DNA of 64,000 bases from Triatoma infestans (lineage: Eukaryota > Arthropoda > Insecta > Hemiptera > Reduviidae), in assembly GCA_011037195.1 (NCBI GenBank), contig JAAEAF010001907.1, forward strand, positions 1 through 64,000, written 5' to 3'. The translations under genes were made by a program, and so were the position numbers. Below are positions 1-12,369 of the stretch, piece by piece. The first letter of the stretch is position 1; each line of letters begins with the position of its first letter. Under the pieces are notes generated by a model, which was not told where the DNA came from, did no database searches, and saw only the letters and a program-made list of their open reading frames with translations.

Positions 1-313
1 TTACCTTCTCTTTTCCTAATGAGGAAGTATCGCGCCCAGTTGTCTTCTTCCAAATTAATGGACATTTTATTGCTCTTATCAACGCCTCTATTACTGTTGC
101 TCCTGACTTTCTTCCGAGGTGGAGAGAGTGAAGCAAAAGGTTGTAGTGTTACTGTGTATTCCTTGGATGCAGTAACAGTGTCCGAATTAGTGTTATCCTT
201 GTCCATGCATTGGTTCTTTGCCTGGGTGATTCCTGTAAATAGTGCAGGGATTTGAGAAGGGGTGAGGGATGTAGGGAGTGGTGATTGGGAAAGTTGGAGG
301 GATTGTCGGTATC
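1..313 (-). CDS. Open frame running off the left edge, Ser/Pro-rich (possible LINE ORF1)
   Basis: On the minus strand one frame is open from a stop near 314 down to base 1 and continues out of the window, giving about 104 residues. A candidate start ATG lies at 232-230 and begins MDKDNTNSDTVTASKEY; upstream of it the same frame is rich in Ser, Pro and Gln. Further on there is a short basic stretch (PPRKKVRSNSNRG). No family is recognised. The composition, together with the GC-rich leader just upstream on the same strand, would fit the first ORF of a non-LTR retrotransposon, but this is inference and a host exon is not excluded. Confidence 0.3.
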
Positions 314-650
314 AGGAAGTGTTTGGATTGGGTGTCTGGGTTGGTAGAGCACGGGCAGTGCTCGGAAAGATTAGTTTTTATATCCATATTAGAGTATTAT
401 TAGGGTTTATCGTGGCACGTGGTCCCGCCTCCACGGACGCTCAATTGGAGCCGGTTACTTTCCGGGTAGATCATCGCACCACGACATAGTCCGGTGCCAC
501 GAAAGACAGCGTTCCGGTACCGAGGTACCGACCCGCGCCCCCGTGGCCCCCTTCCTAATCCTAGGAACCCACCTAAAGAGGAATTCCCTAGCTTCCTGGA
601 GTCAGGCTATCCTCCAGGCAGGGCCCGCAGGTCCTAAGTAATCTTTGACC
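314..650 (-). other. GC-rich block upstream of the left-edge open frame
   Basis: This block is clearly richer in G and C than the surrounding DNA, especially 415-640. Read on the minus strand it precedes the open frame at 1-313, as a LINE 5' untranslated region would. No protein homology was seen. It could equally be an old CpG-containing exon or another repeat. Confidence 0.25.
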
Positions 651-2990
651 AGCAGTTAGTGAAGTAACCATACAACTGTTTTTGCTCAATGTTTTCGGTA
701 TTCGTATTTTCTTAGTTATTATTTTTTAACTCCTTCCCTTTGGGGGCTTGCTGTTTTAATTTTTTTTAAGTATATAAATTTATGCTATATATATAAATAT
801 AATTAGGAACAATAAATCTTTAGATTACAATGTCATATAAAGAAGGATGCTGCGTGAAGCTGGGGTAGTTGGGGGAAAGAAAATCGGCTTATCTTCCGGG
901 TGGAGGGGGAAAGAAACGTTAATTAGATATTTAAACCATTGTTGATGTTACAATAGAAAATGAACGCCACTATATTTTGTTAATAATACAAGTGCAAAGG
1001 CAAGTTGAAGGGGGGAGAGTCAGCCGGCGAAATAAAATAGGCGGAGAATTAATTTTCCACAATAAATTACAGGTGGAAACAAAAAGAAAAGTCTTTTCCT
1101 CTAGCATTTAATGCTGCTCTGCTAAATTGGACTTGTTTTGTATGTTTTCTTTTAAAGAAACATTTTAAAATGTTATGTACTTTGAAGCTAAGATGCTAAT
1201 ATACTGAAGGCTCTTTGACCTTTAACAAGGGGAACGTATGAAACAAAAACAGAGGTGACGTTTTCGGTAATATGGCCGCGCCGGGGCAGTAAGTTCAGTA
1301 TGTCAGTTCCACTTCCTGGCTCTTTCCAACCAAACTTCAAAGGGAGGAGCACTTTCCTTCAAAGCTAAAGCTTCCTTATGCATATGCAAAAGCGAACCCT
1401 AGAAAAAAGGCCAGATCGCAAGGCGTTTGTCGAGCAAATTATTTAATAAAATCTTTCGATGTTTTAGATTCAGGTAATGGTGATTTTTAAAAAAAGGGCA
1501 ATATTTTTTAAAAATTGTCTCTGCTGATTGTCCCAGATACGAATCTTGGCGGCAGAGATAAATCAAGGAAACGTTTAGTATAAACGCTCAGAAGACTTTT
1601 TTGGTGTTGTTCACATGAAAAGGATGACTTATTAGTTTCCGGACTTCTTCTCTTCTGGAATAATCTACTGTTTCTGTAAAGGATAGGGAAAAGTTTCATG
1701 GAATAAATCTTGACCTAAAGCTTAGAATGCAATACGGTTTTTTGTGGACCTTTGTGAAACGGCTTAAGATTTTCATTAAACTTGGAAAGCTAACTCCATA
1801 GTTAGTAGAACCTCACACTATAATTTGAAGTATTTTTGCTCTAAAATTCATTTCACAGAAAGCTTTGGGGAATGTATGACATATTTCAAATGTTATTGCG
1901 ATCTAGGCACACTCAAGTAATTACCTGCCATTGCGTGCCAACTCTATATATTTATTTTAAGGCAACTAATCTTAGAATAAAAATTCCAAGTTTAAGAATG
2001 AGCTTATTTTATAAGTTACATGAATTGCAGTAAAAGAAAGGTTGATGAGAAAAAAAATAAAAACCAACTGACAGACAAAACTAAAATTTTATTTTAGTAA
2101 ATGTTACTTACTTCGGTAATTTCGAATAAATTTCAAATTTAGTTGTTTAGTACAACTAGATATAATTACAGAATAATTAAGTAGCAATTAAGATTTTACT
2201 AAATCATTGTAATTATAACTAAAATTCCTTATAAATATTCATCGAACTGACAGAATGAATAAAGACGAGATTAGTGTGTTTGCAAGCGGATTTGGAAGCG
2301 CGCGCGCGTGGGGGACATATCCATTTCCGGTGACGGTTTGTGCCATGTATATCAGAAGCCATAATACCGTTACATCCGGCATACAATGGGCTTTCCACCT
2401 CCAGTCGTACCACTATAGCAAACCTGGTTGTTAACAGCAGTATATAAGGATATCTACTGTCTATATACTAACTTCCGAATCTGACTTCGTCCAATCCCCC
2501 CTCCCAGCCGCCATGTCCTGGCATTACATTATAAATTTACATGCGGACAAAGAGAAATGTTAGTCCAAATTGGTTTTGGTAGAGGGTGATGGCAGGAGGG
2601 AAATAAACTGAAACGTTCATCTCCTAGTATGTTCGATCTAGCATTTCACTACTCTATACAAGTAGGTGATGATACAACGGATATTCTAGGAGATTACTAA
2701 ATGCTTAACCGGTTAGGGGAAAATTTTCTAACAAACATAGTACATTTGGATACTCACAGGAAATTGTTTAACAATATATTATCAAATGTTGCAAATTATG
2801 GATTGGGCCTAGTTGTCTTTATAACCAGCTGAAACTAAACCGTAAGCTCGTTGACGCTTAGTAAAGAGAGCGCATGAAGCACATGTGGTGGTGTCACCAG
2901 AGTCTGAATTTTCCAAAGGTTTATAGATGAATATTCGAAACGATATACCCTCCCCCTTGATTCAGCTCATCTTCTTCCCGAAGTTCAGTT
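651..2990. other. No recognisable gene
   Basis: About 2.3 kb of AT-rich DNA with only short chance ORFs. A short CG alternation (2299-2308) is the only simple-sequence feature worth naming. I see no exon, repeat family or RNA gene. Confidence 0.5.
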
Positions 2991-2999
2991 TCCATTTTT

Positions 3000-3330
3000 C
3001 ATCAGTTCAGTGCTGGTGGCATATCCGTGACGGAATCCTGGACTTTGTCAAGAAAACGCAGAAAACTGATTGTAACGGTCGGATATATCGAATTTTTAAA
3101 AAACTCTAAAGCTGCCTGCAGACAATTGTGCGGGGCTAATGAATCTTATAGAGATCTAAGGTTTTTATTAAAACAAGCCGACTCTCTCTGGGTGAGACAT
3201 GTAGCTAGGATGACTTCTGGCTAAGACTCGAGAAACCATCCACTACCTCATGGAGTCAGTTTTTGGGAAAAAGGAGGATTGTTAGATTAAAGCTGCCAGT
3301 TGGCACACCCTTCATAATTGGTTAAGGGTA
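3000..3330 (+). pseudogene. Non-LTR retrotransposon C-terminal remnant
   Basis: One plus-strand frame reads YRDLRFLLKQ followed by LWVRHVARMTSG, then after stops a segment ending in KRRIVRLKLPVG. This matches the very common C-terminal end of LINE endonuclease-reverse transcriptases (pattern 'LRWAGHVARM ... RRGRPKLRW'). The reading is broken by stops and a frameshift, so it is a relic. No catalytic reverse transcriptase motif is included. A second relic of the same type lies at 3815-3960. Confidence 0.5.
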
Positions 3331-3814
3331 TCTTGTTTCATCACAACAGTTATTTTGGGTCATAGCTCGGGAAAACGGCTATACTTGTAATGAACTGGTT
3401 ATACTGTTACTGTATTGAGTCTTCATGGATCATGGCCTCATTGAGGGGAATAGATGGCCACTGACCGGATTTGGAATAATAATCAGATCTTTGCGTATGA
3501 TTTTATTTCAAGATTTTAATTTATATTTCTAAACTAATTTATCTCCAAAAGCAGTTAAGTACCGACATCGTTACTTAGCTTTAGTGCCCCATTCCACTCT
3601 TGCATCCATAAATAATCTCTCGTAAATTCGGTGATGTTCGGATTGTGGATTGCATAGCCTCCATAGTTTTGCATTTTTTTTTAATTCTCTTGCTCCGATA
3701 TTGCAAAATTTCATGGAATTTATCCCAGACGGATGAACAACATTTTTGCTTCCACAAAAGTTTAAAAACCAATAAATCTCGCAGCAAGTGACATCAGTAA
3801 ACCGGAATGTCAAA

Positions 3815-3960
3815 TTTTTAGATCACATTCGCTGGGGAGGATATGTAGTGAGGTTGACAAAATCTCCATAAAGCTCTCCAAGGCAAAATGGAGGACTGGT
3901 AAATTAAAGCTGCGATGGGTAAAAACCATTTGTGGGTAAATTCTTCGTTCGACTTGGTCG
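3815..3960 (+). pseudogene. Second LINE C-terminal remnant
   Basis: The plus strand encodes HIRWGGYVVRLTKSP, then in a shifted frame a degraded stretch around a lysine/arginine-rich tail. This resembles the 'RWAGHVVRM...' C-terminal segment of LINE reverse transcriptases and parallels the relic 500 bases upstream. The DNA of the two also agrees loosely around 'ttaaagctgc'. It is short and frameshifted. Confidence 0.45.
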
Positions 3961-5880
3961 TTCGGAAATAAGCGGGTCTCTATAGGTTTTTACCCAATCA
4001 CAGTTAACTTTCGTCCATTTCTCTTCCTCCCTGACTGCGAAAATCGCAGAAACCTGATTCTTTCAAAGTCAGTTTAGATACCATGGTTAGATAGCAATGG
4101 TTTAGATATATAATAATATACATAATAGTTTTGGTTAAAATCGTGAATCGAAGTGCGATTTTACTGGGACATTTGTATATACTTACTTTATAAAGTATAC
4201 CTAGTTTAAGGAAAATTATTTGAAACGTAATGATTCACTCTACTATGCTATTTCAGAATATAGTATCACCAAGTGGGAAAGAAGATAACTAAACATTAAT
4301 AAAAATGCCGACTTTTCATAAATTTGGCCTTTAGAACTGTACAAAATAGAAAATACTTTCCCCTACAGCAGATTGTTTTATTTTATTTTTATTATTAAAA
4401 GAGGAATTCGCTCCAAAAGTATGTGGATGGTAAGGAGCGTGCACCGTGTACGACGATTTGCAAAAGAAGTAAACTTCATGTATTAAGAGAAATAAATATT
4501 CAAGGCTATCTATGTGATTTATTACGCGTTCTAGTGGCAACAGCTCACACTCCAAAGTTTCAACCTTACTTATTCCCACCAAATAAAACCTTTCACTCAT
4601 AATGAAACCTTCCATCGCCAGTGGGAGAGTACACAATTAGTTTATATATACATATCTTATTTTATATACATATATCTTATTATATATAATAAGAGAGATG
4701 ATTCCAGCTTGGACTATATAATACTAGAATCAAGTGGCAAAATGTTATTATACTGTTAAACTCCCATTGTAAACATTTATCAATAGTTATATCACCACGA
4801 ACCCAACACTAGCGGCCAACCGTTCTAACCAATTTCAATTGCCTTAACTTTGTCCTCCATCTAGGTGGCATATTCAAGCTTTATACGTATATACATTTAC
4901 CGCCAACACTTAACCCATCCCCCAAACTTAATTTAATAATTAATGAATGGAGTTGGCAAATTTTGTAGTTTGAAGCCGCGAATGGCGGATGGGCTGCTAA
5001 CTAATTTTGAGTGAGAAACTACACTGCATTTTAGTGCTTCTTCAAACTATCCGCATTAGTGCTACTAAAATCCATTTTAATCAGATTTAACTTTTGCAAA
5101 ATTATGGTTTTTATGATGGTTTTATTATGCATACTTCCGTCCGTTGACCGTCACCGTTACGGTAGAATACTGCAATCTGATTGGCAGCGTTAAAACTGTC
5201 AGTATACTTCCTGTAATTGTGATAATCAGCGTGAGCTTTGCATAATAAAATAGGCATTATCGAGATTCTAGTTTTATATCGATCGTTACAATCACTTACT
5301 GCCAAAAGTGAAATATTGTCAGCGTCAGAATTTTCAAATTAGTGTTTTCATCGGACATTATATGTTCGGGAGGCTGTTGAACACGAAAGTGTTATTTCTA
5401 CAATTGGTCTCTCTCCCCCCCCTCTCTCTGTATTGGGAATTTATTTTATTTTAGCCTTTCTCTGATCAGAGAACATAATGTAACTCTGTAAATTTTATTT
5501 GTTGCTCTTAAGGGACATAAGTCCCAGAGCATAATAAATTGATCTTTCTTTCTCTCTCTCTTCTCTGTTTGAGTTTGATGTGCGCATGCGCGGAAAAATT
5601 GCAACTTTATACAATATCATTCTCCTCGGAAATAAAGTTTGAAGCTAAAACGATGCCTATGTAAATTGCAGTGACAAAGCAGCTTGCGTCACCCTCCCCC
5701 CAGTTTACCATTTACCCCAGTGAAAAATTTTTTTCCCCAGAAAGATGTTTGAAAGAAAAGTGGCATACAATGATTAAAGAAAACTTATAGAGATATTTTT
5801 GAGAAAAGGCAACAGTAATGTCGCACTTCCGGTACGTGAGATTTCTGGATTTTTTTTTTTTTGGAGTTATTTTGTTCAGT
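3961..5880. other. No recognisable gene; one unassigned 101-codon ORF
   Basis: AT-rich DNA. The minus strand has a 101-codon ORF at 4331-4636 whose first 75 residues look protein-like (SERFYLVGISKVETLECELL), but I recognise no family and see no splice or promoter context. There are pyrimidine-rich tracts at 5408-5430 and 5545-5565. Nothing else is supported. Confidence 0.4.
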
Positions 5881-5894
5881 TACATAAATACATA

Positions 5895-6129
5895 GGGGAG
5901 GGATTAGCTAAGTGGTTAGCGCATTGGACTCCCACGCGGAGGTGCCGGGTTCAAGTCCAGTGCTACCCTTAGATTTTTTCTTCCTAGAAGCCTCTACAGC
6001 TCACTGTACGGTGATGGACATTGTTGTCTTTAGCGAGAGAACACTGTCCGGAGGCCGGCAGTACACTGAGAAGGCTCCGGGTGCTAATGACCTAGATGTT
6101 GACGCGCCTTAAATTAAAAACAATCTTTG
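5895..6129 (+). mobile_element. tRNA-derived SINE, copy 1 (full length, with target-site duplication)
   Basis: The head is tRNA-like: an A-box region (TTAGCTAAGTGGTTAGCG) and a B-box (GGTTCAAGTCC), followed by a unique body (…CTTAGATTTTTTCTTCCTAG…GGAGGCCGGCAGTACACTGA…GTTGACGCGCCTTAAATTAAAAA). The 14-base sequence tacataaatacata occurs immediately before (5881-5894) and after (6130-6143), a target-site duplication that marks the insertion precisely. The same body recurs at 17202, 43117, 43987 (minus), 45085 and as smaller fragments, so this is a family in which LINE-type machinery supplies retrotransposition. An ORF across it is incidental. Confidence 0.92.
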
Positions 6130-6431
6130 TACATAAATACATAGAGACCGTGTGGTGGAAACATGTTTTTCATGCTCAGTGGACTTTAATACATATATTT
6201 CCGGCAAAAACTCAATTTGGAACATTTTTGATACGATCGCAATCCTTGCACTTACAGCAAGCAGCAAGAGAAAGTAGGGAAACAAGGAGTATATATATTT
6301 CACATACATAATGAATACATCACAGTTTGAAAGTATTTTTAGTGAAGGAACAGCGCCCCTTTGAACCAGCATACATTCTGTATATATATATATATATATT
6401 TTACCTCTACAGAATTTAATAATAAATTTAA

Positions 6432-6742
6432 GTGTGTAGTTGCTTCTGGTTAGCGGCGCCCTCTGCCCGGGATCCCTGAAGTATCTGGTGGTTATTTATA
6501 CCTCTCTCGAGGAGGAGCCCCTTCCAGTTGGGCCAACAGTGGAGTGGGGAATTTAAAGTGAATTATTGAAAAGGGCACGGCCGACTTTCAAGCGAGAGCA
6601 CCCTGCCTAGTCAGTCTTCTGGACCCTGCCTTGTCTTCTTCTGCACCTTTGAACGACTTCACCTCTTCTTATTTTCACCTATAATTTTGCCGCTATACAC
6701 AAAATATAATAAAATTGAATTATTGCTGTTGTATAACACAGT
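6432..6742 (+). mobile_element. Possible solo LTR
   Basis: This block begins TGTGTAGTTGC and ends TATAACACA, so it has TG...CA ends. It has a GC-rich middle, a TATA-like TTATTTATAC near 6494 and an AATAAA near 6710, in the order expected of an LTR promoter and polyadenylation region. I see no second LTR, primer-binding site or polyprotein nearby, and the flanking five bases do not match, so this is only a candidate. Confidence 0.35.
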
Positions 6743-8685
6743 GAATACATAGCGAATATATTTGGGCCGCCTAGTGTTATATCCACTTGGTTTACATGCG
6801 AATGCTTGGTTTCACAAAGTGGCCATTAAGCTGAATTCACCGACACATAGAAAGAAATCTATTGTGTTTCTAGTTGCGTATCTGCGTTTTATATTGTGTA
6901 TTTATTCTTCGAAAAAATTATGAAACAGGAAGTAAATTATATAGAGGGCCCCATTTAGAGGCATCAGCCATCGCGACAACAATATAATGTTCTCTTAAGT
7001 CATTTCGGTGAAACTATTACGTAGCTGGTTTGGAACAAGACTTTCTTCTTGTAATTTGTAATTATTTCAAATTTTCTCTGAATAGGAATGAACACTTAGT
7101 TGGACTTAGTATTGCGAATAAGTATAGTGATGAGTATTATATGTTTAGGACCAATGTATGTATTATCTGCACGGGACTACACTATATGGTGGCGCTCTCT
7201 ACTTAAAGTTAAGCCAATAGATTCTTTCAGAAATTCTTTTAAAATAATTTTTTCTGAAAAGAAAACGTTCAAATAAAAGTTATATCTCTAAATATACAGA
7301 TAGCATTGCAAGTGAAAAGAAAAATAACCGAGGCCGTTTAATGAAAATTCGGAAAAAAACTCAAAACTATTCAGTAAATTTGCACTTTCCACTTTACCCC
7401 CAGGAGTGTATGCGCTGGATAAAGAGTACATACGTCCCAGATCAAGAGGTTAGTAACAATGCCCAAGAGTTCATTTATTGTGTCAACCACAATTAAATGG
7501 AAAAGTCTACACTTGCGGAAAATTCGTCTTAGACAGGCACATGCAATCAATTTTGAACACATCGAAGACTACATAGATAAACAATTGCCTGCAAGTAGCA
7601 AGAGAGGCAGTAGAAATTGAGATGAGGGGAAACTGCATAAATACTGGACACGCTAGAAATGTGAGCCGAACATGGCTGTCTCTGATCAGAGAGAAAAGAG
7701 AAAGTTATCCAGAACAAAAGAGAGCTGCAACTTTGGGAACAATGTAGTGGGGCAGAAGACTTAGATCTCGTTGTCCAACAATCGCGAGGGAACCATCTCA
7801 CTCAAGTGCCAAATAGAGGGGGAAGTTAGGCCCGCCCTTCTTCGGTTTGTTATACCAGCGCCTCAACCGGAAGATCTTAGTGTTTTTCCATATTGAGATT
7901 AACAAAATTGTCGTATCATTATATAAAAATCATACTCTAATTATTTAGAACATCAAATCAATTAAAATTGAATTAGTTTCATTAAAAAATGATTGAATAG
8001 AGATACTCTTAATCATTATTTAAAATACTCTTGAAAAGTTATTCATTCCTAAATTGTGCCTTCCCCTTCCCCTTCCCTAATAAAAGATAATTATTTTATT
8101 CCAGGAGTATTAGAGAATGGATTTAGTAAACACTCAATGTAATTAAGTTTGTTTATTGTCACACAAATATTAAGTCCGTTTAATTAAATACCTTCCTATA
8201 GATTAGTACTATTGTTTCTTTCCAATTAATTGGAACAACACTTTGTCTAATCCCGTGCCCAATAGATTTTTCAATGTTTTCTTTATCGATTTAGGGAAGT
8301 TAAACAGAGTGGCACACATAGTGTTTGCACAAAAGTTTAAGGTTTTTCAGGTGTAAACTTTACCACTGTGTACAGTGAATGGCAACTAGTTATAGTGGGG
8401 GAGGGGGAGATCATGAATTATGGAGCAGACCGACCAGTCCATCTAGTTTGCATTAGACACTTGCTGCCACATATACATATACACTTTATTTGGGTTCATT
8501 AAAATAAATAAATTTATTTATTTGCTTTCAATGGAAATAACCTAGAGATTTTCTCTGTTCCTTGTTTTTGTTCACGATTTGTTACTTTCTCTTACTATTG
8601 TTTGTAAGAGAAGTCCGGTGTCAGATTTTTTGAACTTGTCATTTCTACGTCCATATAATGAACCGTATATTATACTAAAGTAACA
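6743..8685. other. No recognisable gene
   Basis: AT-rich sequence with short ORFs only. The part at 7370-7800 is less AT-rich, and its plus strand gives a protein-like run (RWIKSTYVPDQEVSNNAQEF) that may be a degraded element, but I cannot name it. Nothing else is supported. Confidence 0.4.
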
Positions 8686-8689
8686 TGTT

Positions 8690-9000
8690 GCTCATTCAGA
8701 AAGCTGCAAAAAGATTTTTAAACAGTTATCAATAATCTGGAAAAACGGAAGCAAAAAATTACCAATGCACTCTCCAGCCCTTGACCGATTCTGACCGAAA
8801 CCTTTGTATTAAAAGCGATGGTGATATCTAACCGGAATATCATATTTGATCTTCCTGCAAATTTTTCGTTTTTGAGTTGAAAATTTTTCTCATATACATC
8901 ATGATACAGCCACCAAACTTTTTTTTTCAGACTCAGAGAACCTCAAACATATATTTCCAGTGCAACAACAATTTTGGAAACGTGATAGAAATAAGCAAAC
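8690..9000 (+). repeat. R1 repeat, 3' part
   Basis: This copy contains the R1 signature run: 'accgaaacctt', 'ctaaccggaatatca', 'gcaaatttttcgttttt', then the block 'gactcagagaacctcaaac' and 'atatttccagtg'. The 5' half is missing. It faces the minus-strand copy that follows. Confidence 0.7.
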
Positions 9001-9034
9001 ATAATTCAAATTATTCATTTTATTTCAGTTTTTT

Positions 9035-9600
9035 TACTTTCTAATACTCTATATGAAGAAGTATTGCGAGTCAAATTTGCGATAATGAGTTTTGATCCCA
9101 TGTACACGTTTTGAGGTCCCCTGAGTCAGAAAAAGTGGTTTTTAGAAATTGGTCTGTGAGGGGCGGTGGCACAACTCAGAAACGGAATATCGCAGAAAGT
9201 TGAAACTTGATACTTAGTTTAAGTGCTAACATGGGACCCAGCAATAAGATTTTGATCAAAATCGGTCAACCGCAAGTAATACTTTACCCAACGAATTTTT
9301 CAGTTTTTGCGATTTTCTCAAAAATGACTTCAAAGGATTTTCTTTAAACTTGTAAGATTAATTACAAATATAATGCGTTACAACTTTTATTTGAAACATT
9401 TTTCTGCGAAAATTCACTTCAGCGGGTTTGGGGGGGGGCAGGTTTGATTGACAGAGCTTGATTTGAAGTGCGACTTTCTGAACAGGTTTTTTTCATTTTC
9501 TGTGATTTTCTCCCTCGGGTTTAAAGATTTAATATGAATTATAAGAATATTTACCATTTCTGAAAATTGAGATAGTCGTGTGAGTGTTTCACACCAGATT
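9035..9600 (-). repeat. R1 repeat, nearly complete, inverted
   Basis: Read on the minus strand, the conserved R1 blocks appear in order. They begin with the 5' end signature 'gtgtgaaacactcacac' (9573-9595), then the G/C-rich centre (9425-9440 here), 'gtttaaagaaaatcc', and the 3' end near 9035 with a decayed 'ctttcta' terminus. Together with the preceding plus copy it makes a large inverted pair. Confidence 0.75.
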
Positions 9601-9605
9601 TTTTT

Positions 9606-9660
9606 ATTACATATTCTTGACAGAATCGTGTCAAATTTTTGAAATTGAATTTTTACCGGA
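9606..9660 (-). repeat. R1 3'-end fragment, inverted
   Basis: On the minus strand this is the R1 3' end: 'ttccggtaaaaattcaatt' then 'caaaaatttgacacgat'. The tandem array that follows begins exactly where the R1 match stops, at 'aaatacatgta'. Confidence 0.6.
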
Positions 9661-9820
9661 AATACATGTACTTAGCCCTAGGAAATACGATGTACATTGT
9701 TGAATACATGTACTTAGCCCTAGGAAATACGATGTACATTGTTGAATACATGTACTTAGCCCTAGGAAATACGATGTACATTGTTGAATACATGTACTCA
9801 GCCCCAAGAAATGCGAAGAA
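9661..9820 (+). repeat. 42-bp tandem repeat, about 3.8 units
   Basis: The unit starts aatacatgtacttagcccta and is 42 bases long. Units lie at 9661-9702, 9703-9744 and 9745-9786 (identical) and a diverged partial unit at 9787-9820. Because 42 is a multiple of three, both strands show spurious ORFs with a repeated EYMYLALGNTMYIV-type pattern. There is no sign of a gene. The array arises at the edge of an R1 fragment. Confidence 0.95.
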
Positions 9821-10800
9821 AAATGTTTTTATTAACAATTGTTATGTGTATAAAGTGTGAATAAAATATCTTAAAAATGATAATCTGCTCTAAACTGCTT
9901 CTTGCTGTTCCGTTTTGGTAACATTATTAATCTAGGGGGCCCCCCACCACCACCCATATTCACATACGTAACAATCTGGGCTTGAAGAAAATTTGTCAAT
10001 CAAAATTGTAATTACACTAAGGGGAAGTAGTGTGAGTTTGTGACATCAGTTTCCAACAAAGAACGGAATCCCTGTTGTTTTTATGGTTCACAATCCATAG
10101 ATCTATTTGCATGTTGGTTATCTACAAATAGGGAGTACAACACTTCAGAATATTGCTAGTAATTAATCATATATATATAACCTGGCAGCAAGTAATTGTA
10201 TTAGAGACCATCTTTCTCACAACGCTGAGAACTGTAGTTCATCTACCAGCATCACATTCTCTCCTTCTTGGTCGCTACAGAGTGTACGTTAAGGTTGTTG
10301 TTGAAAGGAAGAAAGCCCATGTATATAGTGTATACATGTGAAGACATTGATTGACTGGAGTATATTCGAAATAACTAATTTCACGTGTGTATATGTACGT
10401 GTAATATACATGTAGGTATATATATATATAGCAGCACAGGATTCTTGAGCATCTCGTCAATCATCTCTTTCTCTAACAGGCATACCAACCTAGAAAGCAA
10501 CGACCCACACGCACAGCCTAAGAGAGTAATGGTGGTGCCAAAACCATTCTAATAAACGGTCTACTATGGTGTATTATGTGAAATTAAGTGTTCGGTTCTG
10601 AGTGAGAGAGCTTTACGCATATTTCCACTAATATTGTTATACTTAGCATTCCAAGTTTAAAGAAAAGCGTATTGCCTTTGTCGAGAAAAGTATAAAAAAT
10701 CAAAAACTTATTCTGTAAAGTGGCATTATTGATTAACCAACTCTTCAAATATAAAATACTAATCATGCATTTATTGCATTATCAATCTGGTTTTAATTAG
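9821..10800. other. No recognisable gene; short TA/TG-rich tracts
   Basis: AT-rich sequence with TA-rich tracts near 10170 and 10420-10430. ORFs of about 60 codons occur on both strands but none is protein-like. Confidence 0.45.
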
Positions 10801-10804
10801 TAGT

Positions 10805-10990
10805 AAGATACACACATTAAACTGAAGTGCACTTTTGAGGAAAGCTACCCCCCCCCCCAAGAACCCTCTAAAAATCAATTTTCCTAGAAAAATGTTGAAA
10901 ATAATATGATAGGCCTACAAGTGTGCAGTGCGAAATTTAAAGAAAATCAAGAAAAACAAGAAACTATTCAGTAAACGTCTGATGGCTATT
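10805..10990 (+). repeat. R1 fragment, central part
   Basis: Contains the R1 centre: 'gcacttttgaggaaagctac', a C tract (ten C), 'aaaaatcaattttcctag' and 'gtttaaagaaaatc'-like sequence, ending near 'ctattcagtaaa'. Confidence 0.65.
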
Positions 10991-12365
10991 GACTGCAACC
11001 TACTTATGAAATGCAGAGCTGGGAACTAAACATAATATCAAGTTCGAGCTTCCAGTGATTTCTTATTTTTGAACAATTTTATTCAGACATATTGGCCATT
11101 TACAAAAAACAATTATTTTTGCTTACTCAGGAAGCATTTAGAAACGCTTTATAACAGCCAAGGAATGTAAATAACGGCTCAAACGATTTTCTTAAATCTT
11201 GTAAATGCCAAATGCACGAACAGAAGCCTTTCACTCCTTTTTTTTAACATTTTCCGGCAAAATTGATGTTTCCGAAGAATCTGTGACATTAGATTGTAAG
11301 CGTTGTGGGGTTTTGGTTATAAATCAGCCTCAGTGAACATCATATTTGTTTTTTGAAATTGTCAGTTGGCAATGTTACCTTTGTTTCCAAAAGGTAGCCA
11401 TTGCTGGTTCTATAACTTATAAATTTGTTCAACCCATTTTGTGCACATAACTGGACTCTTAAGAGACCTCCTGGACGCTAGTAAGATCATGTGAAGGCTA
11501 TGTATAAGGCAATGTTTGTTCGCCAAAATTTTGATCAGTAATGTTTCTGGTCGGAACTGAATTAGCTGTATTGCCTTGGGAGACTAGTTGAAGTTGAATT
11601 GTGGACATCGCTCAATCAATTAAGGAAGGTAAGTGGAAAAGATAAGTTTATCGTTATAATCTTGTTGAAAGTTAATTAGCTAGTCATAAACAGAATTAGA
11701 GCGCGATATGACCGGGTTAATGTGTAAAAGACAGAGAGAGTGTGTGGGAGGCGGTTTGGCGCCAACACTATATAAACGCATTAGACAATAATTCACTTTG
11801 GCCTTTTGGTATAATCATTATAATTGAGTAGGGTCGCTGTACGTACAAGTTCATTAACCTAATCTCTTATTGTTATCTAACTCTTGGTGACGTGAGCGTC
11901 CCACCATCGTCCCTCCAATTGCAATTAATTTCACACAGACCTCCGTTAAAGGCTAACAGAATTAAAATAAGAAAATCTTCAGAATATTCGAGAGTAACAA
12001 GGAGGGAGAAACAATTATTATCTTCATCTACAAGCCTTGTTTGCAAATTGCAAAAATAAACAACTTGAATTCAGCGAGAATACAGTTAAATGTTTCGAAC
12101 CGATTCAGACAGTTGTCACAATCGATATTTTACCAACTAACAAAAAATATGGTGTGAACCAGTTCCACATCTACTTCCTAATGCAGTCCTCGCTGCTTTA
12201 AATGATAAAAGTATCTTCAAATTCCAAATTTCGAGTAAATGTTTCATAAATCTTTATGCCTTCAGTTTGATAACCTACTTCCTCTATTGGCATGGCACTT
12301 TAGAAGGTCGCATGACATCCCGCCTTTCTCAGAACCCATTCATTCAATTTTCTTGGAAAAAATTC
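10991..12365. other. No recognisable gene
   Basis: AT-rich sequence. I see no protein-like ORF, SINE head or repeat copy that I can place. Confidence 0.45.
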
Positions 12366-12369
12366 TTAA

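Noticed and set aside
4331..4636. 101-codon ORF as a gene
   Set aside because: No recognised domain, no splice or promoter support, and AT-rich ORFs of this length occur by chance. Kept only as a note.
5895..5965. tRNA gene from the A-box/B-box head of the SINE (also at 17202, 43117, 13570-13646)
   Set aside because: Each head continues into a shared body with an A-rich tail, two copies have target duplications, and no proper acceptor stem with discriminator follows. They are SINE promoters.
9661..9820. CRISPR-like array
   Set aside because: Units are contiguous without unique spacers and the genome is animal.
9639..9860. ORFs on both strands with a repeated EYMYLALGN-like pattern
   Set aside because: They are produced by the 42-base tandem array, whose length is a multiple of three.
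10153..10766. Three ORFs of about 60 codons on both strands
   Set aside because: Overlapping in several frames in AT-rich DNA with no shared motif or conserved pattern.
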